From Chloroflexota bacterium (GTDB taxonomy: Bacteria > Chloroflexota > UBA11872): DNA of 37,498 nucleotides. The notes beneath the pieces were generated by a model that was given only the letters and a program-made list of their open reading frames with translations, had not been told where the DNA came from and made no database searches. The stretch lies in contig JAJDZD010000003.1 of the NCBI GenBank assembly GCA_022824865.1, positions 1 to 37,498 on the forward strand, in the 5' to 3' direction. Position numbers and translations under genes: made by a program. Below are positions 1 to 6,990 of this stretch, in pieces (position 1 is the stretch's first letter; each line of letters begins with the position of its first letter).

Positions 1-132
1 GAACGGCGGCTGCGGGAAGGCAAGAGCCGTCGCGAGGCGCTCCGCGCGCTCAAGCGGCACCTGGCCCGGAGCATCTTCCGCACCATCAAACGGGACCTGG
101 CCAGCGGCCGGACATCCTTCGCCTTGACATAG
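1..132 (+). CDS. IS110-family transposase, C-terminal end (partial)
   Basis: The first 43 codons read open in frame 1 up to a TAG at 130-132. The peptide is basic and contains EGKSRREALRALKRHLAR. It resembles the conserved tail of IS110/IS116/IS902 (DEDD) transposases, where a GKT/S-x-x-EALRCLKRHL segment lies close to the C-terminus. Only this tail is inside the window, so catalytic residues and intactness cannot be judged. IS110 elements usually lack long terminal inverted repeats, and no element end is obvious downstream. The call rests on a short stretch, but the motif is distinctive. Confidence 0.65.
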   Translation, partial: ERRLREGKSRREALRALKRHLARSIFRTIKRDLASGRTSFALT

Positions 133-573
133 GAGCGTCGACGGTACCCCGAGGAATCTCGCCTTCTCTTCTTCCTCCGTCCTCGTCCCCATCCCGATCC
201 AGCGTAGGGGCGGCGTCTGCGACCCGCCCGTTTCCCTGTCGACGCTAACCGTGAAACCGTTCGCGGTCAGCCCACCCCGAGCCTGCCGAAGAGGGGAAGG
301 CCCGAATCGAACCACATCCCTACCAGGCTTGCTTGCAATGCCGGCAACGCATGCACTGCTTGCATTGCCATCATTGCCAGCACCTGCCATCCCCGGCCCC
401 GGCCAATCTCTCCACGAACTGAATCGACACAATCGGAACGCCCCACGACCGTGGCCCCACTTTGACCAGACCTTCCCCCGCGCCTAGCATCGAGAGCCGG
501 GGGCGGACGGCATCAGCAGCCCACGCATGGAGCCTATGCCGCGCGGAACAACTGCCTGCGCCCGGAGGATCCA
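133..573. other. Intergenic stretch with degenerate repeat pieces
   Basis: No convincing gene is seen in about 440 nt. The plus strand is pyrimidine-rich at about 160-200. A GAGGAATCTCGCCTTC piece near 155-170 resembles the 3' edge of the 70-nt repeat copy ending at 36956. A short CCGAGCCTGCCGAAG motif near 275-300 belongs to the same CCTGAGC..CGAAGG repeat style. A 78-codon open frame at 251-487 has no ribosome binding site and a low-complexity composition, so I do not call it. Confidence 0.5.
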
Positions 574-837
574 ATGGACACCACCGCGTCGCTCGATATT
601 GGAACCTTCTTGACGGTCGCGGTGACCGGCGCGGCGGCACTGGGCGGGCTGATCCTCGCGCTATTTGCCTGGCTCCGCTCCGATATTCGCGACCTTCGCC
701 AGCGTCTCGATAGCTTCATCGACAGCCACGGACCGGTCAGGCAGGAGGCCAGCGAGACGACGGCGCTTCGAGGCATCGTGCGCGAGGTTCTGCGAGAAGA
801 ACTCGCCAAACCCGCAAACACGACCGATCCGGCCTGA
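574..837 (+). CDS. Small single-pass membrane protein, unknown function
   Basis: This is an 87-residue protein of no recognised family. Residues about 10-33 form a hydrophobic membrane span (FLTVAVTGAAALGGLILALF). A charged helical segment (LRSDIRDLRQRLDSF) follows and could form a coiled coil, then an Arg/Glu-rich tail with VREVLREEL. The architecture is an N-terminal anchor with a short cytoplasmic helix. A good Shine-Dalgarno (GGAGG) lies about 6 nt before the ATG, which supports both the start and the reality of the gene. It stands alone, with the transposase tail upstream and the phosphonoacetate hydrolase converging from the right. Function is unknown. Confidence 0.6.
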   Translation: MDTTASLDIGTFLTVAVTGAAALGGLILALFAWLRSDIRDLRQRLDSFIDSHGPVRQEASETTALRGIVREVLREELAKPANTTDPA

Positions 838-948
838 CGCTCCCCGCCTCCCACGCCAGATGTTCGGTTCCGCTTGGCCTACGCAACCATCACCTTCGAA
901 GGCGACCCCGCCATTCCCACCGCACGGCCGCATGCGGTGAGCGCTCGA

Positions 949-2163
949 CTAAACCTGCAGCCCCTCCATCGCAACCGGAAACGCATCGGCATTGCGCAGC
1001 CCGTCAGCTCGCGCTTCCACCTCGGGCAACAGCCGGCGATTCGACGCAAACGGCACCGTCACTTCGTGCAGGCCGCCGTGGGAGCGCAGGCGCGAGCCGC
1101 TCAGCACCGATAAGTCGTGCGCGCCCGGCGCTCGCCCAAACACCGAGCCCCGATCGCTCAGCAGAACAATGTCGCCAATGCGGTCGCCCGGCAGCTCGTA
1201 CGTTCTCGCGGCTTCGGCGCGGGGCAGGGCCTCGTCGATGCGCGCGTCGTCGCGCAGACGCTGGATGGCCGCTTCCACCTGATCGGGCGGCAGATGGACG
1301 GTCGCAAACGACCCGAGGCCGGCGTGGTGCGTCACGTGCGGATCGGTTATCGGCAGCACCACCCGGAACGGCCCGGGCACCGCCCCGTCCAGCAGCGTTT
1401 CCAGGTAGACAATGTTGGGCGTGCCGTCGGGATGGCACTTGTCGTTCATGCCGTGGTCCGCCGTCAGCACGATCACGGCCCCCAGCGCGTCCAGCTCGGC
1501 CAGGCGCTGGTCCAGCGACGTGTAGAAGGCGTCGGCCTCGGGCGAGCCGGGCGCGTGGGTGTGCTGCACAAAGTCCGTGAGCGAAAGATAGAGCAGGTCA
1601 GCCAGCCCCTCGCGCACCAGGTACACGCCGCACGCCATCACGAAGTCGCTCATCCGGCCCGAGTAAATGTCCGGGTTCTCCCGCCCCATGCGCCGGGTGA
1701 CACCCGCAATCCCATGCTCCTGCTCGGTCGTCTCGTGCGCCAATTCGCCGGAGAGGCAGATGCCGCGCCATCCGGTAGCCAGCATCGTGCGCAGCTTGTC
1801 CTTGGCCGTGATCGCCGCCACGCGCCGCCCGTCCTGGCTATACCGGGCGAACAATGACTCGCAGCGCAAAAAGCGCGGGTGGTCCATCATCACTTCCGCC
1901 TCGCGCTTGGCGTCGTAGAAGTAATTGCCGGAAATGCCGTGCGCGGCGGGCGGCCGGCCGGTGACGATGGTCATGTTGTTGGGGTTGGTGAACGATGGAA
2001 TCGCCGCCGGGACCAGGTGATACGCGCCCTCGCGTTGGAAGCGGGCCAGCGTGGGCATGCACCCATGGTCGATCGCCGCGTCCACGTAGGCCGGCTCCGT
2101 GCCGTCGGCGCAGATCACCACCACGGGCGTCAGGGATTCAGGCAACGGCAGCCTCGCGTTCAA
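949..2163 (-). CDS. phnA: Phosphonoacetate hydrolase
   Basis: It is predicted to hydrolyse the C-P bond of phosphonoacetate to acetate and phosphate, as a binuclear-zinc member of the alkaline phosphatase superfamily. Visible family motifs are VVICADGTEP (metal Asp at about 20), PSFTNPNNMTIVTG (nucleophile Thr at about 59), AKDKLR, DFVQHTHAPG, LTADHGMND and a late RSHGGLHE. The open frame runs upstream to 2418, but that extension crosses a dispersed repeat and is not protein-like. Homology begins near the TTG at 2163, which gives 404 residues, close to the roughly 407 of characterised enzymes. There is no clear ribosome binding site at this TTG, so the start is uncertain. No other phosphonate genes are nearby, so it may act alone on environmental phosphonoacetate. 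Function confidence is high; the start is moderate. Confidence 0.88.
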   Translation of the reverse strand: MNARLPLPESLTPVVVICADGTEPAYVDAAIDHGCMPTLARFQREGAYHLVPAAIPSFTNPNNMTIVTGRPPAAHGISGNYFYDAKREAEVMMDHPRFLRCESLFARYSQDGRRVAAITAKDKLRTMLATGWRGICLSGELAHETTEQEHGIAGVTRRMGRENPDIYSGRMSDFVMACGVYLVREGLADLLYLSLTDFVQHTHAPGSPEADAFYTSLDQRLAELDALGAVIVLTADHGMNDKCHPDGTPNIVYLETLLDGAVPGPFRVVLPITDPHVTHHAGLGSFATVHLPPDQVEAAIQRLRDDARIDEALPRAEAARTYELPGDRIGDIVLLSDRGSVFGRAPGAHDLSVLSGSRLRSHGGLHEVTVPFASNRRLLPEVEARADGLRNADAFPVAMEGLQV

Positions 2164-2320
2164 CGTCCGGATCCACGCCCAGTCTAGAGGCGATCTCGGC
2201 TCCCGGTGGCCTTCCGGCCTGGGTCGGGTTTTGCCTGTTCGGGGCTCAACGTCGTGGCCGAAGCAAATGCGGTCGCTGTACCGGGCTCCCGGACCGTGAC
2301 GTCCAATACAGATACGCCAA

Positions 2321-2390
2321 GCGCAGCGGAGCCGAGAGCCTGGCCTGAGCCTCTCGAAGATCCATCTCTGAGCTGATCGAATGGGGAATC
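2321..2390 (+). repeat. 70-nt dispersed repeat, copy A
   Basis: This 70-nt block matches positions 36887-36956 without gaps, with about 59 of 70 bases identical by eye. It begins GCGCAGCGGAGCCGAGAGCC and ends GGGGAATC, with two CTGAGC..TCGAA cores in the middle. The style matches the widespread short intergenic repeats of this kind in bacterial genomes. Confidence 0.85.
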
Positions 2391-2549
2391 CGGCCCTCTT
2401 GCCGCCCCCGATCCCCAATCAAGGCGCACCACAGACCGAACCCGGGCTCCTACCTGCGCTGAGCCCATCGCCCACAGCCCGGCGGACCCTCAATCATGGC
2501 CGGCCCCGTGTCGGGTACGAGACCGGCGCCCCGCCTATTCACTTGTCCC

Positions 2550-2578
2550 TTGCCATCGGTACTCATAGAGAGTACCAT
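2550..2578 (+). promoter_or_regulatory. Sigma70-like promoter overlapping a perfect palindrome
   Basis: TTGCCA (2550-2555) and TACCAT (2573-2578) are separated by 17 nt and fit -35 and -10 elements. Between and over them lies a perfect inverted repeat, GGTACTC-ATAGA-GAGTACC (2558-2576), the usual layout of a repressor site that blocks RNA polymerase. The expected transcription start would fall at about the ATG at 2586, giving a leaderless message. That ATG opens MTTQLQFFDPGSQAQ and then runs into low-complexity sequence. No intact gene follows, so the site looks like the regulatory head of a lost or very small gene. It is unproven. Confidence 0.4.
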
Positions 2579-2877
2579 GGAGCTCATGACCACACAACTC
2601 CAGTTCTTCGATCCCGGCAGCCAAGCGCAGGACCGGTCGCGCCGTCGGGTGGCCGACCGCCCCGCCGCCCGCCCGTCATCCCGGCGTCCCCGGCCGGGAC
2701 CCAGCAGCAACCAGTACGCCGTGGGCGCCGTCGCACCCCGTCCGACTTTGCATCCCGCGCCACCGCCTCCCCCAATCGCCCCGGCCTTCCCACCCCGCCG
2801 TCCGCGCCCCGCCCCCGTGCTCAACGCCGCCCACTGCGCCGCCCGAAACCACCCCAAAATCGACGCCCCCCGCCCTC

Positions 2878-2901
2878 AAGAGTTTTTTGGAAAAAACTCT
2901 T
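2878..2901. terminator. A/T-rich inverted repeat
   Basis: There are 11-bp perfect arms (AAGAGTTTTTT and AAAAAACTCTT) around a GG centre. The run of T inside the hairpin rather than after it makes it an atypical terminator. It sits 106 nt upstream of the aldo/keto reductase start and could also act as a leader hairpin. Confidence 0.4.
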
Positions 2902-3007
2902 ACGCGCACACAACCCCCCGCCGCGCAGCCAGCTTCCCCGCCCCCCGATTGACGCCAGCGCCCCATCTCGACATTCTGCGCTCACAACCCCCCAAGGAAC
3001 CCAACCC

Positions 3008-4027
3008 ATGCAATACCGCAAGCTCGGCGACACCGGCCCCGAGGTTTCCGCTCTCGGTTTCGGCGGCTGGCCCATGGGCGGCGCCCGCTACGGCTCCATC
3101 GACAACGATCTGGCCAAAGCCGCCATCGGCCGCGCCCTCGACCTGGGTGTCACCCTCTTCGACACCGCCGTCGCCTACGGCCTCGGCACCTCCGAGTCCC
3201 TCATGGGCAACGCCCTCCAGGGCCACTGGGACGACATCGTCGTCGTCACCAAGACCGGCATCGTCCCCGAGCCCGACAACCCCGACGCCTTCATCCGCGA
3301 TGGACGCCCTGAGACCATCAAGTCCCAGTGCGACTTCAGCCTCAAGGCCCTCGGCACCGACCACATCGACGTCTACCTCATCCACTGGCCCGACTTCGAC
3401 ACTCCCAGGGACGAAACGATGCGGGCCATGGAAGACCTCAAGGCCGAGGGCAAGATCGGCCACGTCGGCGTCTCCAACTTCTCCACCGCCCTGATGGACG
3501 AGTGCCTCGCCGTCACCCCGATCGTGGCCAACCAGGTCGGCTACCACATGCTCGACCGCCGCCACGCCGACGAGATCATTCCCTACTGCGCCGCCAACGG
3601 CATCGGCGTCATGGCCTATGGCTCCCTCGCCCACGGCGTCCTCACCGGCGCCTTCAAGCCCGATCACCAGTTCGAGGAGGGCGACTGGCGCTCGCTGGGC
3701 AACGCCTTTGGCCTCCCGCTGTTTCATCCCGACTACCTGCCCGAAACCCTTGAGGCCGTCGACGAAGTCACCGCCGCCGCCGAGCAGGTCGGCCTCACTA
3801 CGCCGCAGCTCGCGCTGCGCTGGGTCCTGGACGAACCGGCCATCTCCACCGCCCTCGTCGGCTTCCGTACTCCAGCCGAAGTCGATTCGGCCGTCGAGGC
3901 CCTGGAAGCCGACCTGCCGGACGATCTGATGACCGGACCCAACCAGGCAACCTTCGAGGCCTACCAGCGCCTCCTCGCGGGCGGGGCGCCCACCACGCGC
4001 GACCAGGGACCATCCCGGCGGGACTAG
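3008..4027 (+). CDS. Aldo/keto reductase
   Basis: A cytoplasmic NADPH-dependent reductase of the AKR superfamily, 339 residues, with the expected TIM-barrel length. The catalytic tetrad is visible as Asp52 and Tyr57 (FDTAVAYG), Lys82 (VVVTKTG) and His126 (YLIHWP). The N-terminal MQYRKLGDTGPEVSALGFGG and the VGVSNFS motif are standard for the family. The ATG at 3008 has AAGGAA about 7 nt upstream and matches the family start, so the longer open frame from 2381 is rejected. Its substrate is not readable; related proteins act on sugars such as L-fucose or galactose derivatives. Codon use is strongly C-ending compared with neighbours. It converges with the CpsD-like gene, and the two stop codons share the CTAG at 4024-4027. 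Confidence 0.92.
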   Translation: MQYRKLGDTGPEVSALGFGGWPMGGARYGSIDNDLAKAAIGRALDLGVTLFDTAVAYGLGTSESLMGNALQGHWDDIVVVTKTGIVPEPDNPDAFIRDGRPETIKSQCDFSLKALGTDHIDVYLIHWPDFDTPRDETMRAMEDLKAEGKIGHVGVSNFSTALMDECLAVTPIVANQVGYHMLDRRHADEIIPYCAANGIGVMAYGSLAHGVLTGAFKPDHQFEEGDWRSLGNAFGLPLFHPDYLPETLEAVDEVTAAAEQVGLTTPQLALRWVLDEPAISTALVGFRTPAEVDSAVEALEADLPDDLMTGPNQATFEAYQRLLAGGAPTTRDQGPSRRD

Positions 4028-4587
4028 CCTTCGGCGACCACCGCCCCCAGCAGGTTCGCGCCGGCCCCGCGCAGGATCGCGCGCGCCCGAATCGCGTCGT
4101 CTCGATTCGTCCGCGCATGCACCACCGTCAGCAGCACGCCATCGGCCCGCGCCGCCAGCGTCCGCCCATCCGGCACATCCAACAGCGGCGGCCCCGCCAC
4201 GATCACCAGGTCGTGCCGTTCCGCCTCTGCCCGAACCCAGTCCAGAAACACGGCGCCCGAGAGCAGCGCCGGATCGCCGGCCCTCACCGCCTCAGCGGTC
4301 AGAACGGAAAGATGGTCAGGCACCGTTCGCGCTTCCGGTTCCCCCTCGCTGACCTTGTCGTCGACATCTGCATCAACCAGCAGCACGCGCCGCCCGGTCT
4401 GCGCCAGCGCCGCGGCTAGGTGCGCCGCCACATGCCGTCGCGGCTCCTCCGCGTGTGGACTCGTCACCGTCACCACGGCGTGCGCAATGTTTCCCAGCGC
4501 CACCAGCGTGTTGGCGCGCAACTCGGTAAAGCCCTCCGCCAGGGCATCGCCCTCCGGCAATTCCGCCAGGATCCGTGGATCAGCCAC
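4024..4587 (-). CDS. CpsD/CapB-like polysaccharide ATPase with a degenerate P-loop
   Basis: A 187-residue homologue of the cytoplasmic bacterial tyrosine kinase/MinD-like ATPases that partner Wzz proteins in polysaccharide export. The family framework is clear: an N-terminal EGFTELRANTLVAL segment, TVTSP, then ALAQTGRRVLLVDADVD (Walker A'), and a hydrophobic LVIVAGPPLLDVPDG (Walker B-like). However, the Walker A loop, normally SPxxGEGKTTT, reads SPHAEEPRRHV here. It lacks both the glycines and the invariant Lys-Thr, and no tyrosine cluster is present at the C-terminus. I infer it cannot hydrolyse ATP normally and may be a structural or regulatory pseudo-ATPase. It is the last gene of the exopolysaccharide operon and overlaps the upstream Wzz-like gene by 8 nt, which keeps it translationally coupled. 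Confidence 0.78.
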   Translation of the reverse strand: MADPRILAELPEGDALAEGFTELRANTLVALGNIAHAVVTVTSPHAEEPRRHVAAHLAAALAQTGRRVLLVDADVDDKVSEGEPEARTVPDHLSVLTAEAVRAGDPALLSGAVFLDWVRAEAERHDLVIVAGPPLLDVPDGRTLAARADGVLLTVVHARTNRDDAIRARAILRGAGANLLGAVVAEG

Positions 4588-5188
4588 GGGACATCCGCGT
4601 CAGCGGCCAAACCAGCCAAATCGCCGCAACGCCCAACACGGCGCCCAGCACTGCGGCTATCGGCAGCGCAACCTCAGCCCGCGGCCACACCGGCGCCCCG
4701 GGCGCCCGCGCCGCATCGATCACCGCTACCTCTAGTCCTCGCACGCGATCGTTCAGCCGCTCAGGCGTCGCCACATCCGCCACGAGCAACGCCGCCAACC
4801 CATTCACCGTCGCGGCGGCCCGCGCCGCGTTGGAATCTTCCGACTGAATCGTCACCACCAGCCGGTCGCCGTCGCCGTTCGTACGTACATTGCGGACAAT
4901 CTCCCCATCCGACAGCCCACCGCGATCCGACTCCGGCAGCCGCGCGGCGTAAGCCTCGGAATCCACCCAGGCCGCGTAGTTCCGAATCAGCCGCGCCGAG
5001 GCCTCGGCAGCTCCCAGATCGGCAATCCGCGGCCGGATCGAAACGTCAGTCGATGCCCGATACACCGGCGTCGCCACCAGTGCGACAATTAGTGCAATCA
5101 CCGCGGCCACGACGGCGGCCGCGGCTCCGCCAACCAGATAGAGGCGGAGGGGCGGCTGTGCCGGGGGCGACGGGCTGTCCGTCTTCAC
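4580..5188 (-). CDS. Wzz/YveK-type chain-length determinant protein
   Basis: A 202-residue inner-membrane protein with a transmembrane helix near residues 15-42 (LYLVGG...ALIVALVATPVY) and a second near 172-193 (VALPIAAVLGAVLGVAAIWLVW). Between them is an extracytoplasmic region with the typical YRASTDVSI entry and an alpha/beta body. A Pro-rich loop (APGAPVWPRAE) precedes the second helix, as in polysaccharide co-polymerases. It is expected to set polymer length together with the adjacent Wzz-like and CpsD-like proteins. Its start overlaps the stop of the upstream gene by 4 nt (ATGA) and its end overlaps the next gene by 8 nt. Confidence 0.8.
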   Translation of the reverse strand: MKTDSPSPPAQPPLRLYLVGGAAAAVVAAVIALIVALVATPVYRASTDVSIRPRIADLGAAEASARLIRNYAAWVDSEAYAARLPESDRGGLSDGEIVRNVRTNGDGDRLVVTIQSEDSNAARAAATVNGLAALLVADVATPERLNDRVRGLEVAVIDAARAPGAPVWPRAEVALPIAAVLGAVLGVAAIWLVWPLTRMSRG

Positions 5189-5856
5189 CGCACCGTCCCT
5201 ATCACCGTCGTATCCAGCAAGTCGGGTACGTCATCTGCAAACAGCCGGTTCAGCCGCCAGTCAACCACCAGCACCACAAACACGGCCGCTAGCAGCGCAG
5301 CCAAGGTCGCCAGCGCCGCATTGAGAATCACGAACACCAACCGCGGTCGAGCGGCTTCGTCCGTCTTGTCGATCAGGCGCAGGGTTCCCAATTCGCTCAG
5401 GCTGGGATACAGCCGAGTCTGTTCTTCGACCAGCAGCTTCACTGCGGCGTCGATGATCGTCTGCGACGACCGGTCCTCCCAAGTCAGCTCAAGCCGCAGC
5501 CCTCGTGCCAGCGGAAAGACGTCAATCGTGCTGGCCAGCACCTCCAAATCAACCGCTACGCCTTCCTCGCCCACCGCCTCCACGACCTCGCGGAGAAAAC
5601 TGCGACCGCGCCCCAGCCGAACCAGGTCGTCGATCACGACTGTCGATGCCTGCGCCCGGCTGTTCTCAATCCCGAACTGGCGATCCTCACTGTCGGGCGG
5701 TAATTCCAGTACCAACAGCAACTCGGCCTCAGCCTCGTAATGCACTGGACCGAAGGCCTGCCAGAGGATCGACCCGATCAGCGTGGCAACCGTCACCGCG
5801 CTGATAAACCACCACCAGCGACCCAGGATCCGTCCGACGCGTTCCGTCGACATCAA
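5185..5856 (-). CDS. Wzz-like polysaccharide co-polymerase subunit
   Basis: A 223-residue membrane protein with an N-terminal helix (WWWFISAVTVATLIGSILWQ, about residues 14-33), a periplasmic segment opening with YEAEAELLL, and a second helix at about residues 173-197 (VFVILNAALATLAALLAAVFVVLVVDW). It ends in a short cytoplasmic tail. It overlaps the upstream GT4 by 4 nt and the downstream Wzz-like gene by 4 nt. Two different Wzz-like proteins in tandem suggest a hetero-oligomer, or that one acts as an accessory subunit; this is inference. Confidence 0.75.
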   Translation of the reverse strand: MMSTERVGRILGRWWWFISAVTVATLIGSILWQAFGPVHYEAEAELLLVLELPPDSEDRQFGIENSRAQASTVVIDDLVRLGRGRSFLREVVEAVGEEGVAVDLEVLASTIDVFPLARGLRLELTWEDRSSQTIIDAAVKLLVEEQTRLYPSLSELGTLRLIDKTDEAARPRLVFVILNAALATLAALLAAVFVVLVVDWRLNRLFADDVPDLLDTTVIGTVR

Positions 5857-6974
5857 ACTTCTGGTACGGGCGGTCGGCCATGTGCCCGGAGCGTGTCGTT
5901 TATCGCCTCCAGCAGGGCGCGACGGAAATTCTCATGGCTAAACCGGCGTGCGTTGGCCACAAGGGCGTCCGTATCAAAGGTCATCGTCTGAATCTGACGC
6001 AGCGCGTCACCAAGCGATGCGACTGTCTGCTCGCGAAACAGGATGCCAGTCTTGCCGTCGATCACTGTATCCAGCGCCCCACCTGAACCGTAGGCCACGA
6101 CGGGTCGGCCGGCGGCCTGGGCTTCGACCGGGGTGATTCCGAAGTCCTCGTCACCCGGAAACAGAAACGCTCGGCAGCGCGCCATTTCCACGCTCACGTC
6201 GCGGTCGGGCAGCCTACCAAGAAACCTGACGGTCGGCCCCGCCAGCGCCCGAAGATCAGCTTCGGCGCGCCCGCTCCCCACGATCCGTAGCGGCAGGCCC
6301 AGTTCGGTACAGGCGCGTACCGCCAAATCGATTCTCTTGTAGGGAATCAGGCGCGACACGATCAAAAACGCGTCGTCCACGTCGGTCGTCGATTTGAATC
6401 GCTCCACGTCCACCGGCGGATAGACAATGCGTGATGATCGTCCATAGAAGCGCTGGATGCGGTCGGCTACAGCTCGCGAGATAGCCAGGAACTGCGTCAC
6501 CCGCTGCGCCGCGTTGCGATCCCAGCGGCGCGCCCAGGCCAGCAGTGGCGGCAAGACCACGCGCGACCAATAGGGAGCTCGTTCGCCGGCCAGGTACGTG
6601 TCTGGCATCCACAGAAAGCGTGTGGGCGTCAGGCAATAGCACACGTGCACCGCCCCCTGCGCAGGGCGAACCCCCTTGCAAAAGGCACTGGAGTTGCTTA
6701 GTACCAAGTCGGCGTTGGGAATCCGCAATCCGCCGAACGCCAGCGGATAGAACGGGAAAAGCGCTTGGTGGTTGGTGCGCCACAGGGGAAATCGCTGGAG
6801 CCACGTATGGCGAATGTCCAGGCGCCGAAAGGCTGGGTCGACCAGCGCCGGCTCGTAGAACGAGGTGTAGACCGGAGCCGACGGAAACATGCGGTGCATT
6901 TCCACCAGCACGTTTTCGGCCCCGCCCTGCTGGTTCAGCCAGTCGTGGACCAGGGCCGTACGTAGACCCTTCAC
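5853..6974 (-). CDS. Glycosyltransferase family 4 (WbaZ-like)
   Basis: A 373-residue GT-B glycosyltransferase. The N-terminus MKGLRTALVHDWLNQQGGAENVL carries the GGAE acceptor-domain loop, and the middle has VHVCYCLTPTRFLW and IVYPPVDVERF. The donor domain has FLIVSRLIPYKRIDLAV, and the E-x7-E motif is EDFGITPVE. This pattern is typical of retaining sugar transferases, often mannosyl- or rhamnosyltransferases, that build exopolysaccharide repeat units on a polyprenyl lipid at the cytoplasmic face. The gene lies 16 nt after the phosphotransferase gene and overlaps the first Wzz-like gene by 4 nt, placing it in the operon. The sugar donor cannot be told from sequence alone. Confidence 0.88.
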   Translation of the reverse strand: MKGLRTALVHDWLNQQGGAENVLVEMHRMFPSAPVYTSFYEPALVDPAFRRLDIRHTWLQRFPLWRTNHQALFPFYPLAFGGLRIPNADLVLSNSSAFCKGVRPAQGAVHVCYCLTPTRFLWMPDTYLAGERAPYWSRVVLPPLLAWARRWDRNAAQRVTQFLAISRAVADRIQRFYGRSSRIVYPPVDVERFKSTTDVDDAFLIVSRLIPYKRIDLAVRACTELGLPLRIVGSGRAEADLRALAGPTVRFLGRLPDRDVSVEMARCRAFLFPGDEDFGITPVEAQAAGRPVVAYGSGGALDTVIDGKTGILFREQTVASLGDALRQIQTMTFDTDALVANARRFSHENFRRALLEAINDTLRAHGRPPVPEV

Positions 6975-6990
6975 CGTTGCGGGTCCTGAC

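Larger units (their letters stand above)
2164..3007. other. Gene-poor stretch between phnA and the aldo/keto reductase
   Basis: About 840 nt hold no gene I can support. Contents in order are a 70-nt dispersed repeat (2321-2390), a promoter/operator-like palindrome (2550-2578), a possible orphan start ATG at 2586 that opens into a proline/arginine-rich frame, a cytosine-rich tract, and a hairpin at 2878-2901. Frames open through the region into the next gene because the DNA is very C-rich; the upstream residues are low complexity. Confidence 0.5.

Noticed and set aside
251..487. 78-codon open frame after the transposase tail
   Set aside because: No ribosome site, low-complexity Pro/Leu composition, and it overlaps repeat fragments.
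1117..1857. 246-codon plus-strand open frame
   Set aside because: Antisense to phosphonoacetate hydrolase; the peptide is His/Arg/Val-rich shadow composition with no family motif.
2381..3007. N-terminal extension of the aldo/keto reductase
   Set aside because: The added 209 residues are Pro/Arg-rich, and family homology and a ribosome site both begin at ATG 3008.
2900..3727. 275-codon minus-strand open frame
   Set aside because: Antisense to the aldo/keto reductase; the Gly/Val/Asp-rich peptide is the usual mirror of a GC-rich gene.
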